DNA of 64,000 nucleotides from Siphonodentalium dalli (GCA_032622095.1 CP136065.1:64651094-64715093), one strand, 5' to 3'. Shown: positions 35,795-48,789, counted from the first letter of the stretch. Program-made: numbers and translations. The notes: a model not told the origin generated them from the letters alone.

Positions 35795-37534
35795 GCGCCC
35801 GCTCTCCCGCGGCGAAGCCGCGGAAGCGAAGCGACCTAGGGTATACGTATGCGAATATGAGATATACTAATCGACTTTTTCAGCCACTCTAAAAGTAGAT
35901 TAAATTACCTAAAGTAGAATAATTTATTCATAATTCAAAGGTCAGCGGAGTCCAAAAATGATTGTTGGCGACGGCCGCCATTTTGTTTTGATTAATGCCA
36001 CCTCGAAATGTGTAATTGGGCAAAATGCTCCAGGGCAAAAATTAAAAACTTTGATCTAGCAACTGTTAGCTATACTTCACCTCGAAATGTGTAATTGGGC
36101 AAAATGCTCCAGGGCAAAAATAAAAAACCTTGATCAACTTTGATCTAGCAACTGTTAGCTATACTTCATCATATGTAGGAACATCATGCTCCTAAAGCCA
36201 AATATATTTTCAAAAAGTGAATGTAAATTGAACAAAAGCTCTGGTTAACATAAAAGTTAAATTGCATGAAAAAGTTTTGTTTACATATTTCATAAAATTA
36301 TTAAAAATATTTACCCGTTCTTCAATTTTCTAACGGTATGTCCGCCTAAAAAATTGATGAAATATTCTCAAAGTTCAAGGCCGACAAACAGAAACTTTAA
36401 GATCCGATTGAAAGATCGCAGAGTCATTTTAAGATTGCTTCTTGGGAAACCAGTAAGGGCGTCATGACATCAAGACGTACACCATGACGTCACTACCTAC
36501 ACCGGCGCGCAAAATTCCAGACAGGACTGCGTCGATGGCCAGACAGTTGAGACTCGTATTACATGGCAAGCTAAATATCCACATTTACGTTATATGTGAT
36601 TATTTACATACATTGTATATATCATTTTCTTGTGTCCCATTATAATTAGGGTGGATACACACATGCATGTAATTTATGTATGTAAAATACATGTATTTTT
36701 CATGGCCACACCAATAATTGACAACATTAATCACCTGCGCGCGAGCGGTTCATTGTTAACAGGCCAGACAAGTGAGCAGTGCTAATCGAAGTCAAATTGT
36801 CTTCTATCAGTACATTTAAGGCCAGTCCAAAACATGTCTTCTCTCAAGGATGCGGAAATTAGTCAAGTCTGTGTGATATCTGGCATTGTATTAATGCATG
36901 ACCACCAGAAGCCATACGTCTGGCATATACAGGCTTGATGTAGAACATTTTCAACCATGATGCTTGTTTGGGTGGGGTCTCGAATGGATCAAATCGCTAA
37001 GGGACTTAGTTGAATGTACCGTTCGGAATAATCTGGGCAAGAAGGTACAATATGATATGTTTTACTTAAATAGCTCAGAGTTAGACACCCCAGCCTGGTA
37101 TACCTTTCGGGGTCATATATATAGCCCCTGCATGCGTCGGGGAAATCCTGATCCACCACTGCTATAAATAAGAGAGGACTGGTAATTATTTAAATAGAAA
37201 GTCTACCATATGGGTTATCCCACGAACAATTATTTTAAGTGGTCTGGCGACTCGGTCCAAGTTAACGGCTTATCTACATTCCAACTTAATTGGAACTAGA
37301 ACTCAGTGCGTTCAACACGTAGGCAATGATTGGGTTGTCAGTGGACACATATTACATCGTCTGTATGATCCATGTAAAACGCCAAATACACGATAATTAC
37401 AGAGATTACATGCATGTGTGTATCCACCCTTAGGGTTTATCATCAAATCCTTCTATAAAGATAACAATTCATCCGATAATCCCATGAACAGTAACAAGCG
37501 GGCGCAAATTACGTGTACGTACATTATCATATTA
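35795..37534 (+). repeat. R repeat, copy 1 (1.74 kb)
   Basis: Begins GCGCCCGCTCTCCCGCGGCG and ends at ...TTATCATATTA. It is diverged from copy 2 (37535) by many substitutions and an insertion. It contains an internal tandem duplication of about 75 bases (CACCTCGAAATGTGTAATTG at 36000 and 36080). Near the end is AAGCGGGCGC, which pairs with the beginning, but no target duplication confirms a transposon. The only long frame, at 36964-37167, is unrecognised. Confidence 0.8.
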
Positions 37535-39715
37535 GCGCCCGCTCTCCCGCGGCGAAGCCGCGGAAGCGAAGCGACCAGGGTATACGTATGCGAATATGAG
37601 ATATATACTAATCGACTTTTTCGGCCCAATCTAAAAATAAATTGAAATCACCTAAAATAGGATAATTTATTCATAACTGAAGGGTCAGCCAGGGTCAGCG
37701 GAGTCCAAAATTATATTGTTGGCAACGGCCGCCATTTTCTATTGATTAATGCCACCTCGAAATGTGTAATTGGGCAAAATGCTCCAGGTCAAAAATAAAA
37801 AACTTTGATCTAGCAACTGTTAGCTAAACTTCATAATATGCAGGAACATCATGCTCCTAAAGCCAAACATATTTTCAAAAAGTGAATGTAAATAGAACAA
37901 AAGCTCTGGTTAACAAAAACGTTAAATTGCATGAAAAGTTTTGTTTACATATTTCATAAAATTATAAAAAATATTTACCCCGAAAGAGGAATCTAGCGAC
38001 CTTGCTGGCCGTTTACATATTATCTTCAATTTTCTAACGGTATTTCGGCTTAAAAGATTGATGAAATATTCTCAAAGTTCAAGGCCGACAAACGGAAACT
38101 TTAAGTTCCGATTGAAAGATCGCAGAGTCATTTTAAGATTTCTTCTTGGGAAACCAGTAAAGGCGTCATGACATTAAGACGTACACCATGACGTCACTAC
38201 ATACACCGGCGCGCAAAATTCCAGACAGGACTGCGTCGATGGCCAGACAGCTGAGACTCGTATTACATGCCAGGCTAAATATTCACATTTACGTTATATG
38301 TGATTATTTACATACATTGTATATATTTACACACTAAGTGTTGTCATCACTAAATCCAGCATTCTGATTGGTCGGCGCCCACGTGGCTAGTTGCAGTTAT
38401 TTCTCGGTGAATGCGTAACGCCTCATAACACCAAGCTAATAACACCATCGAGACGTCATTAGGTTTGGAAAGACGAACGCGTAATGCTTTGGGCGCATTT
38501 TGACTCGCGCAGGATTAACTTAATCCATCATCGGGTTTCAACATGAAGAGAAATTGTTCCTATTAACTTTTGCCAAGGGTGCTATTGGGTATTTTGGGCT
38601 GATCTTGTCACGATACACTTTTCGATTTAAATATATTTACAAAAGCGGCTTTTTCGCTAAATGTATATAAATATAAGGATTAACTGTCATGTGGACTATT
38701 TTTATGGAGATGTAACGGTGAGGTAAGTGGACATAACTTGTATGTAAAACCCGAAGGTTATGTCCACTTACCTCACCGTTACATCTCCATAAAAACAGTC
38801 CACATGACAGTTAATCCTTATATAACATTTTCTTGTGTCCCATTATAAGGATGGATACCGTACCCACATGCATGTAATTTCTGTATGTAAAATACATGTA
38901 TTTTACATGGCCACACCAATAATTGACAACATTAATCACCTGCGCGCGAGAGGTTCATTGTTAACAGGCCAGACAAGTGAGTAGTGCTAAGCGAAGTCAA
39001 ATTGTCTTCTATCAGTACATGTCTTCTCTTCCGGATGCGGAAATTAGTCAAGTCTGTGTGATATCTGGCATTTTATTAATGCACGAACACCAGAAGCCAT
39101 ACGTCTGGCATATACAGGCTTGATGTAGAACATTTTCAACCATGATGCTTGTTTGGGTGGGGTCTCGAAAGCTTCAAATCGCTAAGGGACTTAGTTGACT
39201 GTATCGGTCGGAATAATCTGGACAAGAAGGTACAATATGATATGTTTTACTTAAATAGCTCAGAGTTAGCCACCCCCGCCTGGTAGCTTTCGGGGTCATA
39301 TATAGCCCCTGGATGCGTCGGGGAAATCCTAATCCACCACTGCTATAAATAAGAGAGGACTGGTAATTATTTAAATAGAAAGTCTACCATATGGGTTATC
39401 ACACGAACAATTATTTTAAGTGGCCTGGCGACTCGGTCCAAGATAACGACTTATATACATTCCGACTTAATTGGAACTAGAACTCAGTGCGTTCAACACG
39501 TAGGTAATGATTGGGTTGTCAGTGGACACATATTACATCGTCTGTATGATCCATGTAAAACGCCAAATACACGATAACTACAGAGATTACATGCATGTGT
39601 GTGTCCACCCTTAGGGTTTATCATCAAATCCTTCTATACAGATAACAATTCATCCGATAATCCCATGAACAGTAACAAGCGGGCGCAAATTACGTTCACG
39701 TACATGATCATATTA
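37535..39715 (+). repeat. R repeat, copy 2
   Basis: Homologous to 35795-37534, with the same GCGCCCGCTCTCCCGCGGCG start and AACAAGCGGGCGCAAATTAC near the end. It carries a 499-base insertion at 38327-38825 absent from copy 1. A 75-codon frame (37418-37645) running over its start is a chance frame. Confidence 0.8.
38327..38825. mobile_element. 499-bp insertion ending in a 67-bp-arm hairpin
   Basis: Copy 1 reads CATTGTATATATCATTTTCT continuously; here the same site is split by sequence from TTACACACTAAGTG to CCTTATATAA. The 3' third is a hairpin at 38671-38823 whose 67-base arms pair at 66 positions around a 19-base loop. TATA-like bases at both sides may be a target duplication. No terminal inverted repeat spans the whole insert. 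Confidence 0.75.
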
Positions 39716-39732
39716 TTATATTAGAATGTAGA

Positions 39733-40902
39733 CAGGGATGTGGCTAGATGGGGGGTGTGGGGGTGTCTCACCCCCCCCCCCAGCAGAGAGGTATATTTTC
39801 AATAGTTGGAAATTTCATACCTGCCACAACGAAATTTCACACCAACAATAGGTTGAAAATGTTCTTGTAGTTTGATTATAAAACAATTTATTGGGGGAAT
39901 TTATTGTTTTTCGACCAATATTTGCATATGTTCCTATTTTTGGTCAAAAATTTTGACAGAAATGGTCATCAGTTGGAAATTTTCCAACCTTAGGGGGTGA
40001 CAGGTTGGAAATTTCCAACACTTGGAAAGCTTGTGTCCTGGTCTCTCCCCCGTGGCCAGTCAAAAACTTCTATAGTTAATTTAAGAAAACAATATTGTCA
40101 TACAATTGGTCAACATTGTCATTGGAATTGTCATCAGTTGGAAAATTTCCAACCTAAGTGGGGGTGTAGGGTTTGAAATTTCCAACTCTAGGAAGGCTTG
40201 AGGCTAGTCTAGATGTTAGGATTTTGCGATTTTCTTGTTCAGATTTCAAAATTTTCGCACACCGGGCCGAACCATGGTCGGCCCGGTGTGTCATTGCCCC
40301 ATTCACATGGCCAATACAAAACTGCTAATTAGTTTAGCAAAACAATATTTTACTACATTTGGTCAAACTTGTAGACATAAATGGTCATCAGTTGAAGAAT
40401 TTTCCAACCTGAGGGGGAGTATGAGGTTTGAAATTTCCAACACTAGGAAAGCTTCAGTTGAGGCCAGTCTTGATGCTAGGATTTGCGATTTTCTTGTATA
40501 GTTTTCAAAATTTTCTCACACCGGGCCGAACAACCATGGTCGGCCCGGTGTTTCCTGGTCTGTTGTCGGTAGCTGTGTGCATTTGTCTGGAATTAGATCA
40601 CTATAGTTGTTTTTTTGGGGGGCAATTTTCAGGTTAAAATATCTTAATGTTCTCATACTGGGAAAATAGAAGCATGGCTTATGAATATATAGGAAATTAG
40701 GCCTGAGCATGAGGTACAAGGGGGGGGTGCAAATGGAAATATGCAAAAAGTTGTGTTGGTACGATTCCGACTCAAGGGGAGGGGTGCAAATGGAATTATG
40801 CAAAAAGTTGTGTTGGTGTCATTGCAACTCAAGGGGGGGGGTGCAGTTGGAAATTCCCAAGGTGGACACCCCCCCAGCGGAGACCCTCTAGCCACATCCC
40901 TG
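39733..40902. mobile_element. hAT-like non-autonomous element, 1.17 kb (copy 1)
   Basis: Left end CAGGGATGTGGCTAGA and right end TCTAGCCACATCCCTG form inverted termini. AATGTAGA flanks both sides (39725-39732 and 40903-40910), an exact 8-base target duplication typical of hAT. The inside has no transposase. It holds repeated phrases TCAGTTGGAAATTTTCCAAC and two CACACCGGGCCGAAC...GGTCGGCCCGGTG palindromes (40258-40290 and 40517-40550), plus G-run units near 40715-40840. Confidence 0.88.
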
Positions 40903-40910
40903 AATGTAGA

Positions 40911-40986
40911 GCCTACACAAGTATGCGCGATACATATTTTAGGGACATAATCACAGAGTTCCCATATTTTTCAGATATGACGAATT
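40911..40986 (+). mobile_element. LINE 3' coding fragment, cut by the tandem duplication
   Basis: Identical to 44609-44684, encoding YTSMRDTYFRDIITEFPYFS and the next few residues. The hAT element sits immediately before it and the duplication breakpoint immediately after it. Confidence 0.7.
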
Positions 40987-41229
40987 GGAACTAGAACTCA
41001 GTGCGTTCAACACGTAGGCAATGATTGGGTTGTCAGTGGACACATATTACATCGTCTGTATGATCCATGTAAAACGCCAAATACACGATAATTACAGAGA
41101 TTACATGCATGTGTGTATCCACCCTTAGGGTTTATCATCAAATCCTTCTATAAAGATAACAATTCATCCGATAATCCCATGAACAGTAACAAGCGGGCGC
41201 AAATTACGTGTACGTACATTATCATATTA

Positions 41230-43410
41230 GCGCCCGCTCTCCCGCGGCGAAGCCGCGGAAGCGAAGCGACCAGGGTATACGTATGCGAATATGAGATATA
41301 TACTAATCGACTTTTTCGGCCCAATCTAAAAATAAATTGAAATCACCTAAAATAGGATAATTTATTCATAACTGAAGGGTCAGCCAGGGTCAGCGGAGTC
41401 CAAAATTATATTGTTGGCAACGGCCGCCATTTTCTATTGATTAATGCCACCTCGAAATGTGTAATTGGGCAAAATGCTCCAGGTCAAAAATAAAAAACTT
41501 TGATCTAGCAACTGTTAGCTAAACTTCATAATATGCAGGAACATCATGCTCCTAAAGCCAAACATATTTTCAAAAAGTGAATGTAAATAGAACAAAAGCT
41601 CTGGTTAACAAAAACGTTAAATTGCATGAAAAGTTTTGTTTACATATTTCATAAAATTATAAAAAATATTTACCCCGAAAGAGGAATCTAGCGACCTTGC
41701 TGGCCGTTTACATATTATCTTCAATTTTCTAACGGTATTTCGGCTTAAAAGATTGATGAAATATTCTCAAAGTTCAAGGCCGACAAACGGAAACTTTAAG
41801 TTCCGATTGAAAGATCGCAGAGTCATTTTAAGATTTCTTCTTGGGAAACCAGTAAAGGCGTCATGACATTAAGACGTACACCATGACGTCACTACATACA
41901 CCGGCGCGCAAAATTCCAGACAGGACTGCGTCGATGGCCAGACAGCTGAGACTCGTATTACATGCCAGGCTAAATATTCACATTTACGTTATATGTGATT
42001 ATTTACATACATTGTATATATTTACACACTAAGTGTTGTCATCACTAAATCCAGCATTCTGATTGGTCGGCGCCCACGTGGCTAGTTGCAGTTATTTCTC
42101 GGTGAATGCGTAACGCCTCATAACACCAAGCTAATAACACCATCGAGACGTCATTAGGTTTGGAAAGACGAACGCGTAATGCTTTGGGCGCATTTTGACT
42201 CGCGCAGGATTAACTTAATCCATCATCGGGTTTCAACATGAAGAGAAATTGTTCCTATTAACTTTTGCCAAGGGTGCTATTGGGTATTTTGGGCTGATCT
42301 TGTCACGATACACTTTTCGATTTAAATATATTTACAAAAGCGGCTTTTTCGCTAAATGTATATAAATATAAGGATTAACTGTCATGTGGACTATTTTTAT
42401 GGAGATGTAACGGTGAGGTAAGTGGACATAACTTGTATGTAAAACCCGAAGGTTATGTCCACTTACCTCACCGTTACATCTCCATAAAAACAGTCCACAT
42501 GACAGTTAATCCTTATATAACATTTTCTTGTGTCCCATTATAAGGATGGATACCGTACCCACATGCATGTAATTTCTGTATGTAAAATACATGTATTTTA
42601 CATGGCCACACCAATAATTGACAACATTAATCACCTGCGCGCGAGAGGTTCATTGTTAACAGGCCAGACAAGTGAGTAGTGCTAAGCGAAGTCAAATTGT
42701 CTTCTATCAGTACATGTCTTCTCTTCCGGATGCGGAAATTAGTCAAGTCTGTGTGATATCTGGCATTTTATTAATGCACGAACACCAGAAGCCATACGTC
42801 TGGCATATACAGGCTTGATGTAGAACATTTTCAACCATGATGCTTGTTTGGGTGGGGTCTCGAAAGCTTCAAATCGCTAAGGGACTTAGTTGACTGTATC
42901 GGTCGGAATAATCTGGACAAGAAGGTACAATATGATATGTTTTACTTAAATAGCTCAGAGTTAGCCACCCCCGCCTGGTAGCTTTCGGGGTCATATATAG
43001 CCCCTGGATGCGTCGGGGAAATCCTAATCCACCACTGCTATAAATAAGAGAGGACTGGTAATTATTTAAATAGAAAGTCTACCATATGGGTTATCACACG
43101 AACAATTATTTTAAGTGGCCTGGCGACTCGGTCCAAGATAACGACTTATATACATTCCGACTTAATTGGAACTAGAACTCAGTGCGTTCAACACGTAGGT
43201 AATGATTGGGTTGTCAGTGGACACATATTACATCGTCTGTATGATCCATGTAAAACGCCAAATACACGATAACTACAGAGATTACATGCATGTGTGTGTC
43301 CACCCTTAGGGTTTATCATCAAATCCTTCTATACAGATAACAATTCATCCGATAATCCCATGAACAGTAACAAGCGGGCGCAAATTACGTTCACGTACAT
43401 GATCATATTA
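41230..43410 (+). repeat. R repeat, copy 3
   Basis: Copy of 37535-39715 produced by the 3.7-kb tandem duplication, including the same inserted hairpin sequence. Confidence 0.85.
42022..42520. mobile_element. 499-bp hairpin insertion, duplicated copy
   Basis: Same as 38327-38825 at an offset of 3695. The hairpin is at 42366-42518. Confidence 0.75.
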
Positions 43411-43427
43411 TTATATTAGAATGTAGA

Positions 43428-44600
43428 CAGGGATGTGGCTAGATGGGGGGTGTGGGGGTGTCTCACCCCCCCCCCCCAGCAGAGAGGTATATTTTCAATA
43501 GTTGGAAATTTCATACCTGCCACAACGAAATTTCACACCAACAATAGGTTGAAAATGTTCTTGTAGTTTGATTATAAAACAATTTATTGGGGGAATTTAT
43601 TGTTTTTCGACCAATATTTGCATATGTTCCTATTTTTGGTCAAAAATTTTGACAGAAATGGTCATCAGTTGGAAATTTTCCAACCTTAGGGGGTGACAGG
43701 TTGGAAATTTCCAACACTTGGAAAGCTTGTGTCCTGGTCTCTCCCCCGTGGCCAGTCAAAAACTTCTATAGTTAATTTAAGAAAACAATATTGTCATACA
43801 ATTGGTCAACATTGTCATTGGAATTGTCATCAGTTGGAAAATTTCCAACCTAAGTGGGGGTGTAGGGTTTGAAATTTCCAACTCTAGGAAGGCTTGAGGC
43901 TAGTCTAGATGTTAGGATTTTGCGATTTTCTTGTTCAGATTTCAAAATTTTCGCACACCGGGCCGAACCATGGTCGGCCCGGTGTGTCATTGCCCCATTC
44001 ACATGGCCAATACAAAACTGCTAATTAGTTTAGCAAAACAATATTTTACTACATTTGGTCAAACTTGTAGACATAAATGGTCATCAGTTGAAGAATTTTC
44101 CAACCTGAGGGGGAGTATGAGGTTTGAAATTTCCAACACTAGGAAAGCTTCAGTTGAGGCCAGTCTTGATGCTAGGATTTGCGATTTTCTTGTATAGTTT
44201 TCAAAATTTTCTCACACCGGGCCGAACAACCATGGTCGGCCCGGTGTTTCCTGGTCTGTTGTCGGTAGCTGTGTGCATTTGTCTGGAATTAGATCACTAT
44301 AGTTGTTTTTTTGGGGGGCAATTTTCAGGTTAAAATATCTTAATGTTCTCATACTGGGAAAATAGAAGCATGGCTTATGAATATATAGGAAATTAGGCCT
44401 GAGCATGAGGTACAAGGGGGGGGGGTGCAAATGGAAATATGCAAAAAGTTGTGTTGGTACGATTCCGACTCAAGGGGAGGGGTGCAAATGGAATTATGCA
44501 AAAAGTTGTGTTGGTGTCATTGCAACTCAAGGGGGGGGGTGCAGTTGGAAATTCCCAAGGTGGACACCCCCCCAGCGGAGACCCTCTAGCCACATCCCTG
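43428..44600. mobile_element. hAT-like non-autonomous element, 1.17 kb (copy 2)
   Basis: Copy of 39733-40902 made by the tandem duplication. Target duplications AATGTAGA are at 43420-43427 and 44601-44608. Confidence 0.88.
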
Positions 44601-44608
44601 AATGTAGA

Positions 44609-45000
44609 GCCTACACAAGTATGCGCGATACATATTTTAGGGACATAATCACAGAGTTCCCATATTTTTCAGATATGACGAATTATGAGAAATTTAGATT
44701 TATTATGAAGAATGAACACACACCAACCATTAATGTTATATGTGACATGATCCGGTCTTTCTTCACCGCTCGGCATTCCAATAAAAGCTAGCCAATTGAT
44801 AATTTATAACTGATGAATTAAATTTTAAGACGAAAAGAGAAAAAAGAAATTCGTTAGGAAACTACATTGTACGTGTATATCCATATATGTTACTCATATA
44901 ATATATATAGTTACTTTTTGTCAAATTATATGTAATATATTCATGTTTGCAACTGCCCATTTGGGTGTATTTTGCATTAAAATCTTATCTTATCTTATTC
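44609..45000 (+). mobile_element. 3' end of a non-LTR retrotransposon
   Basis: The reading frame (44609-44791) gives TYFRDIITEFPYFSDMTNYE, KFRFIMKNE and a basic end, RSFFTARHSNKS, resembling the last residues of ORF2 proteins in CR1/Jockey-like or RTE-like LINEs. It is followed by about 190 bases of AT-rich 3' untranslated sequence and a short tail ATCTTATCTTATCTTAT at 44983-44999. It is strongly 5'-truncated and was the target of the hAT insertion just upstream. Confidence 0.65.
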
Positions 45001-46119
45001 AAATCCTAAACGCTCTTCATCGTTCCGTGAAATCTTCCGTTTCTGTATATGTGATTTCCGACCCGCATTGAGTGTCACATTCCTCGTTTCAAGAACGTCA
45101 CACCTTCCCTCTTTTGTACACCTCCTGACTCGGACCCTCCAGAGAGTGGCGCATGCATGCATGCAGTAATGATACGAATTAAGCTAGTTATAACCAATAG
45201 GCCTACACTAATTACAGCGAGTGTTTTTTTGGTACCTCTGTTGGTATACACAAAGTTGCCGTTGCCCGCTAAAAAAAAATAATCTTTTTACGACTCTATG
45301 GTAGCACCTCTACCAGAGTTGTCTATCTTACCGATATCGAAAATGGAGAAGAAAGACAAATATGGCAGATATACTTGGTCTGGTATATATGGTTATTTCG
45401 GCCAATTTGGCCGTTTACTTCATGTCTGTTTTTCATCTGACGTGTGTGTCGAATAAATGATGTGGAGGATTTATGTAAATGTTAGCCCAAACTACATTTC
45501 CAAGTAACGATGGTTTTGTTGTTTATTTTGAGGAATAATACCGCGTCAGATGAATTCAGCCCAAATATGATAACAGTTGTCGTGTAAAACATTCGGCAGT
45601 AGGTTAGCGTTATTTAGTATTTGTGGATGTTCTTTAACATGGGGAAAATAAACTACTGCGCTTGAACGAGCATGTGAATTTGTCGTTTTTAATGTATAGC
45701 AACTTGATAATCAATAACAGAGGCATTCTCTGTCAAATATGGTCGCTCTATTTACGGTATTAATTGCGGAACTTTCTAAAGTAAACTACGCGTAAACGGA
45801 TACATACGGTAAATTATAGAAGGTGCCGGAATCGGCCTAATCGCCCCAGGGCCAACTCGCCCAAGTCGACGTGTGTCAATTCGGTACCTACTATAACATG
45901 TACCCGAGGATGAGTCCGGCTCGGAATAAAATATGTATACGGGTGTTATATATATAGCGTTTTGTCCGTCGTTTCTCAATGAATATTATTGAAATTTGGT
46001 GTATATGTCCGGGCTGGGACATGGAATACAACAACGTTTGAATTGTTTTTAAATTTACAAATTTGTTGATTTTATTCATTTTGTTTTCGTTCTGAAACAC
46101 ACTATAAAGTGTATATAAT
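45001..46119. other. Intergenic, nothing recognised
   Basis: No gene, known repeat or RNA seen. The short frames on the minus strand at 45776-46133 overlap each other and have no recognisable domain. Confidence 0.4.
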
Positions 46120-46133
46120 ATAATAACGAACAC

Positions 46134-46425
46134 GAGACATACATAATTTATAAACTGTTAACAAAAGATATCAAATTCAATACATGACAAAGATGACTCA
46201 GTGGAGTTTATAAAGTGAACATAAAAACATTGAGGTAAGAATCTTTTTAAGGAATGCAACTTTATTTAATGATAATAAACACATAAATTAAAATAACAAA
46301 CATGAGACATACATAATTTATAAACTGTTAACAAAAGATATCAAACTCAATACATGACAAAGATAACTCAGTGAAGTTTATAAAGTGAACATAAAACTAT
46401 TAAGGTAAGAATCTTTTTAAGCATT
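46134..46425 (+). repeat. Direct repeat, ~125 bp twice at 170-bp spacing
   Basis: GAGACATACATAATTTATAA begins the copies at 46134 and 46304. Both continue through AACATAAAAM-type sequence to GGTAAGAATCTTTTTAAG, with about 45 bases between copies. Confidence 0.8.
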
Positions 46426-46429
46426 ACCA

Positions 46430-46700
46430 AACCGTTTAGCACAGACCACAGTCCACTTCACTCATCCGATCATCACCAAACTTCATATTTATCTTGATAT
46501 TGATCTATCAGATGAGAGCTATCAAATATTTTTTTAATTTCATAGGAAAAAATGGTCGCCAGCGGCCATATTGCATTTACGTTATATGTTATCGCGTTAT
46601 GTCGATATCTAGTATTACTTAGAAATTTCACCTTTCCAGATTCATAATTTCTCCATTGACTGTAACAGATGAAATTATTCCCCTGTTCGGATAGTGTCAC
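46430..46700 (-). repeat. Interspersed repeat, AAGATGGC/GGCAGCC family, minus strand
   Basis: Contains TCATCCGATCATCACCAAAC, GATCTATCAGATGAGAGCTA and GTCGCCAGCGGCCATATTGC, the reverse complement of phrases in the 2485-3785 array. Confidence 0.6.
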
Positions 46701-47199
46701 TGAAACTTTATTTTGTCAGACTGTCTGTATAATCACTGATTATATATGGCAATAATCTGTAATAAGATGTAGCACTATTTTATTTTATATTTACACGCAG
46801 TGCTGTTTTTATACAACAATTCTACCCCCCCCCCCCCCCCAGATCATCATGTGGTCGACCATACATCGCACGAGGACCTGGTTGAATTAAGGGGGGTTTT
46901 ATGGATCACTTGTCCTCAAGCTAGATTATACTTATGACATTTAATGGCATGTATCTAACGTTGAGGGTTAGATATGCTTGAGAAACCACCACTCTTTAAT
47001 TCACACCAAGTTCTCAGCTGTCATGAACCCATAGCCATGATATATGGTTTATTTTATGTATACTAGTAATATAGTTATTTTCAGTACCTTTATATACCAG
47101 TACTGTGTATAACAATGCATATAAATTAATCAATGTATACATGTATATTGATTCAACGGATTCAGTGGTTTTGTCCATCAGTCTATCAAATTTGCGGGG
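46701..47199. other. Intergenic, nothing recognised
   Basis: AT-rich DNA with a 15-base C run at 46827. No gene seen. Confidence 0.4.
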
Positions 47200-47790
47200 A
47201 AAACATGGCCACAAGCAGTACACCCTGCTAAATTTCGAATTTGAATCAATTGGCGCACCCTGCAGCCAGCTTTTATTGGAGAACTTTTTCTCATGTGGAT
47301 ATTTTGGGTCACCGCTAGATGTGAGCCATATTTTGTTCTCAAACTGTCCTTGTGAAGACATCACTGCCAGCGGTGATCTTCAATTTTACAATTTTTATGG
47401 CTAAATAATTTGGTTGATCCTACAGACGACACCCCTTGTCCGATCGTCGCCAGATTCCACAATGATCTTCTGGATAACCAGCGTGAGAGTAATCTAATTT
47501 TCCCGAATTTCGTTAAAAAACATTACCACAGGCAGCAATTTGGTATCTTACTCTTTGATCCTCTTTTGCATGACTGAATTATTTAGCAACTGTACAGACA
47601 TATCCCTCATCTGATAGTCACCAAACTTCATATTGATCTTCGGGATGAACTAGATGGGAGCTATCGAATGCTTTGAATTTTTTTGGAAAACATTGTCGCC
47701 AGCAGTCATCTTCTATTTTGGTTTTTATATACATGTATATCTCTTCATGCGGATAGCCAGTATTACGTAGGTACTTCAACTTTCCGCATT
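47200..47790 (-). repeat. Interspersed repeat, AAGATGGC/GGCAGCC family, minus strand
   Basis: Three degenerate units carrying CCGCTAGATGTGAGCC, CCGATCGTCGCCAGATTCC and TCTGATAGTCACCAAACTTC. A 99-codon frame (47105-47404) runs through them by chance. Confidence 0.6.
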
Positions 47791-47964
47791 CCTGTCATCA
47801 TTTGAAATATAAAAATTTACCTGATACATGCACCCTTCAAAATTTGTTTCGTCGTATCTATTTTAATGACCCGCATGGTAATATTGATACAGATATATTT
47901 GTCAAACATTTCTTTGTACAATATACAGGTATTTAGTTTGTAACTAAATCTAGAAATATATAAT

Positions 47965-48430
47965 AGTAGCTGGTGGACCCGACTTCGTCCGGGATGTTCC
48001 CCTCTGATTTTCGGAGAATTGCGCGATTTAACCTTGAATTGACTATTTTAAAGGTGAAGGTCGTGTCGGGGTCACGATTTGACCCGTCCAAAACACTCCC
48101 CGGACAAAAGTCACGACAAAAGTACCCGTCGAAATCCGCCCGGCTTTACCCGATTTGACCTTGAATTGACAATTTTGAATGTCAAGATCAGGTCAGGTTC
48201 ATGATTTGACCCACCCGAAATACTCCTGGGACAAAAGTAACAGTAGGTATCAAATTTCGTTGAAATACTTCCGTTTTACCAGATTTGACCCTGAATTGAT
48301 CTTTTTGAATGTCAAAGTCAGGTCGGGATCAAGATTTGACCCGTCCAAAATACTCCCTGGAAATAATTTCCCCTAGGTATCAAATTTCGTCAAATCTGTC
48401 AGGCAGTTTTCCCGGCCATAGCTAACAGAC
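47965..48430 (+). repeat. Array of three ~125-bp repeats
   Basis: Units are marked by GATTTGACCCGTCCAAAA, CCCGGACAAAAGTCAC and TTTGACCTTGAATTGAC. The array follows AGCTGGTGGACCCGACTTCG; a related phrase (AGCTGATGTACTCGACTTCG) occurs at 48466, with similar sequence continuing to about 48770. The short open frames in it follow the repeat period. Confidence 0.75.
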
Positions 48431-48789
48431 AGACAAATGTCCAAAATATATATTAGACTAGCTGATGTACTCGACTTCGTTCGGGCTAGTTAGGGATTTT
48501 TTTGTGATCGCCTCCATCTGGACAGTAACCAGTATATACAGCGTCTGGCCAAACTATTGTTCAATCGGTCCAGAAATATGCCTATATCAGCACGTTCGAG
48601 AACATGGTCCCACGTGAAATTGGACCCGTCCATATTGCTCCCGGGATCGAAGTAGTCCTACACACAAATTTTTAGTCGGATCGGTCAAGGTCCAGAAACA
48701 TGCCTATGAGCGAGGTCAAGTTGACACGTTAAATACCAAATTCGAGCAGTGTTAGAGTCTATAACACATTCACACATGCATTCATGCAT

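Larger units (their letters stand above)
37292..40986 (+). repeat. 3.7-kb tandem duplication, unit 1
   Basis: Starts GGAACTAGAACTCAGTGCGT and repeats from 40987 with a constant offset of 3695 bases. Contents: the end of R copy 1, R copy 2, a hAT-like element and the start of a LINE 3' fragment. AATT is found before unit 1, at the internal junction and at the far end, so the duplication junction has four bases of microhomology. Confidence 0.95.
40987..44684 (+). repeat. 3.7-kb tandem duplication, unit 2
   Basis: Read by eye, unit 2 matches unit 1 throughout. The only differences I noticed are lengths of C and G runs (near 39770/43465 and 40715/44415), giving 3698 versus 3695 bases. Such identity means either a very recent duplication or an assembly artefact. 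Confidence 0.95.

Noticed and set aside
35795-37534. TIR transposon with GCGCCCGCT ends
   Set aside because: The pairing is only about nine bases and the right flank is shared by the copies, so no target duplication can be shown.
38327-38825. Helitron
   Set aside because: A 3' hairpin is present, but the usual TC start, CTRR end and A/T target are not seen.
40235-40895. Overlapping frames of 69-95 codons, repeated at 43931-44593
   Set aside because: They lie inside the non-autonomous hAT-like element and are copied by the tandem duplication; no transposase signature.
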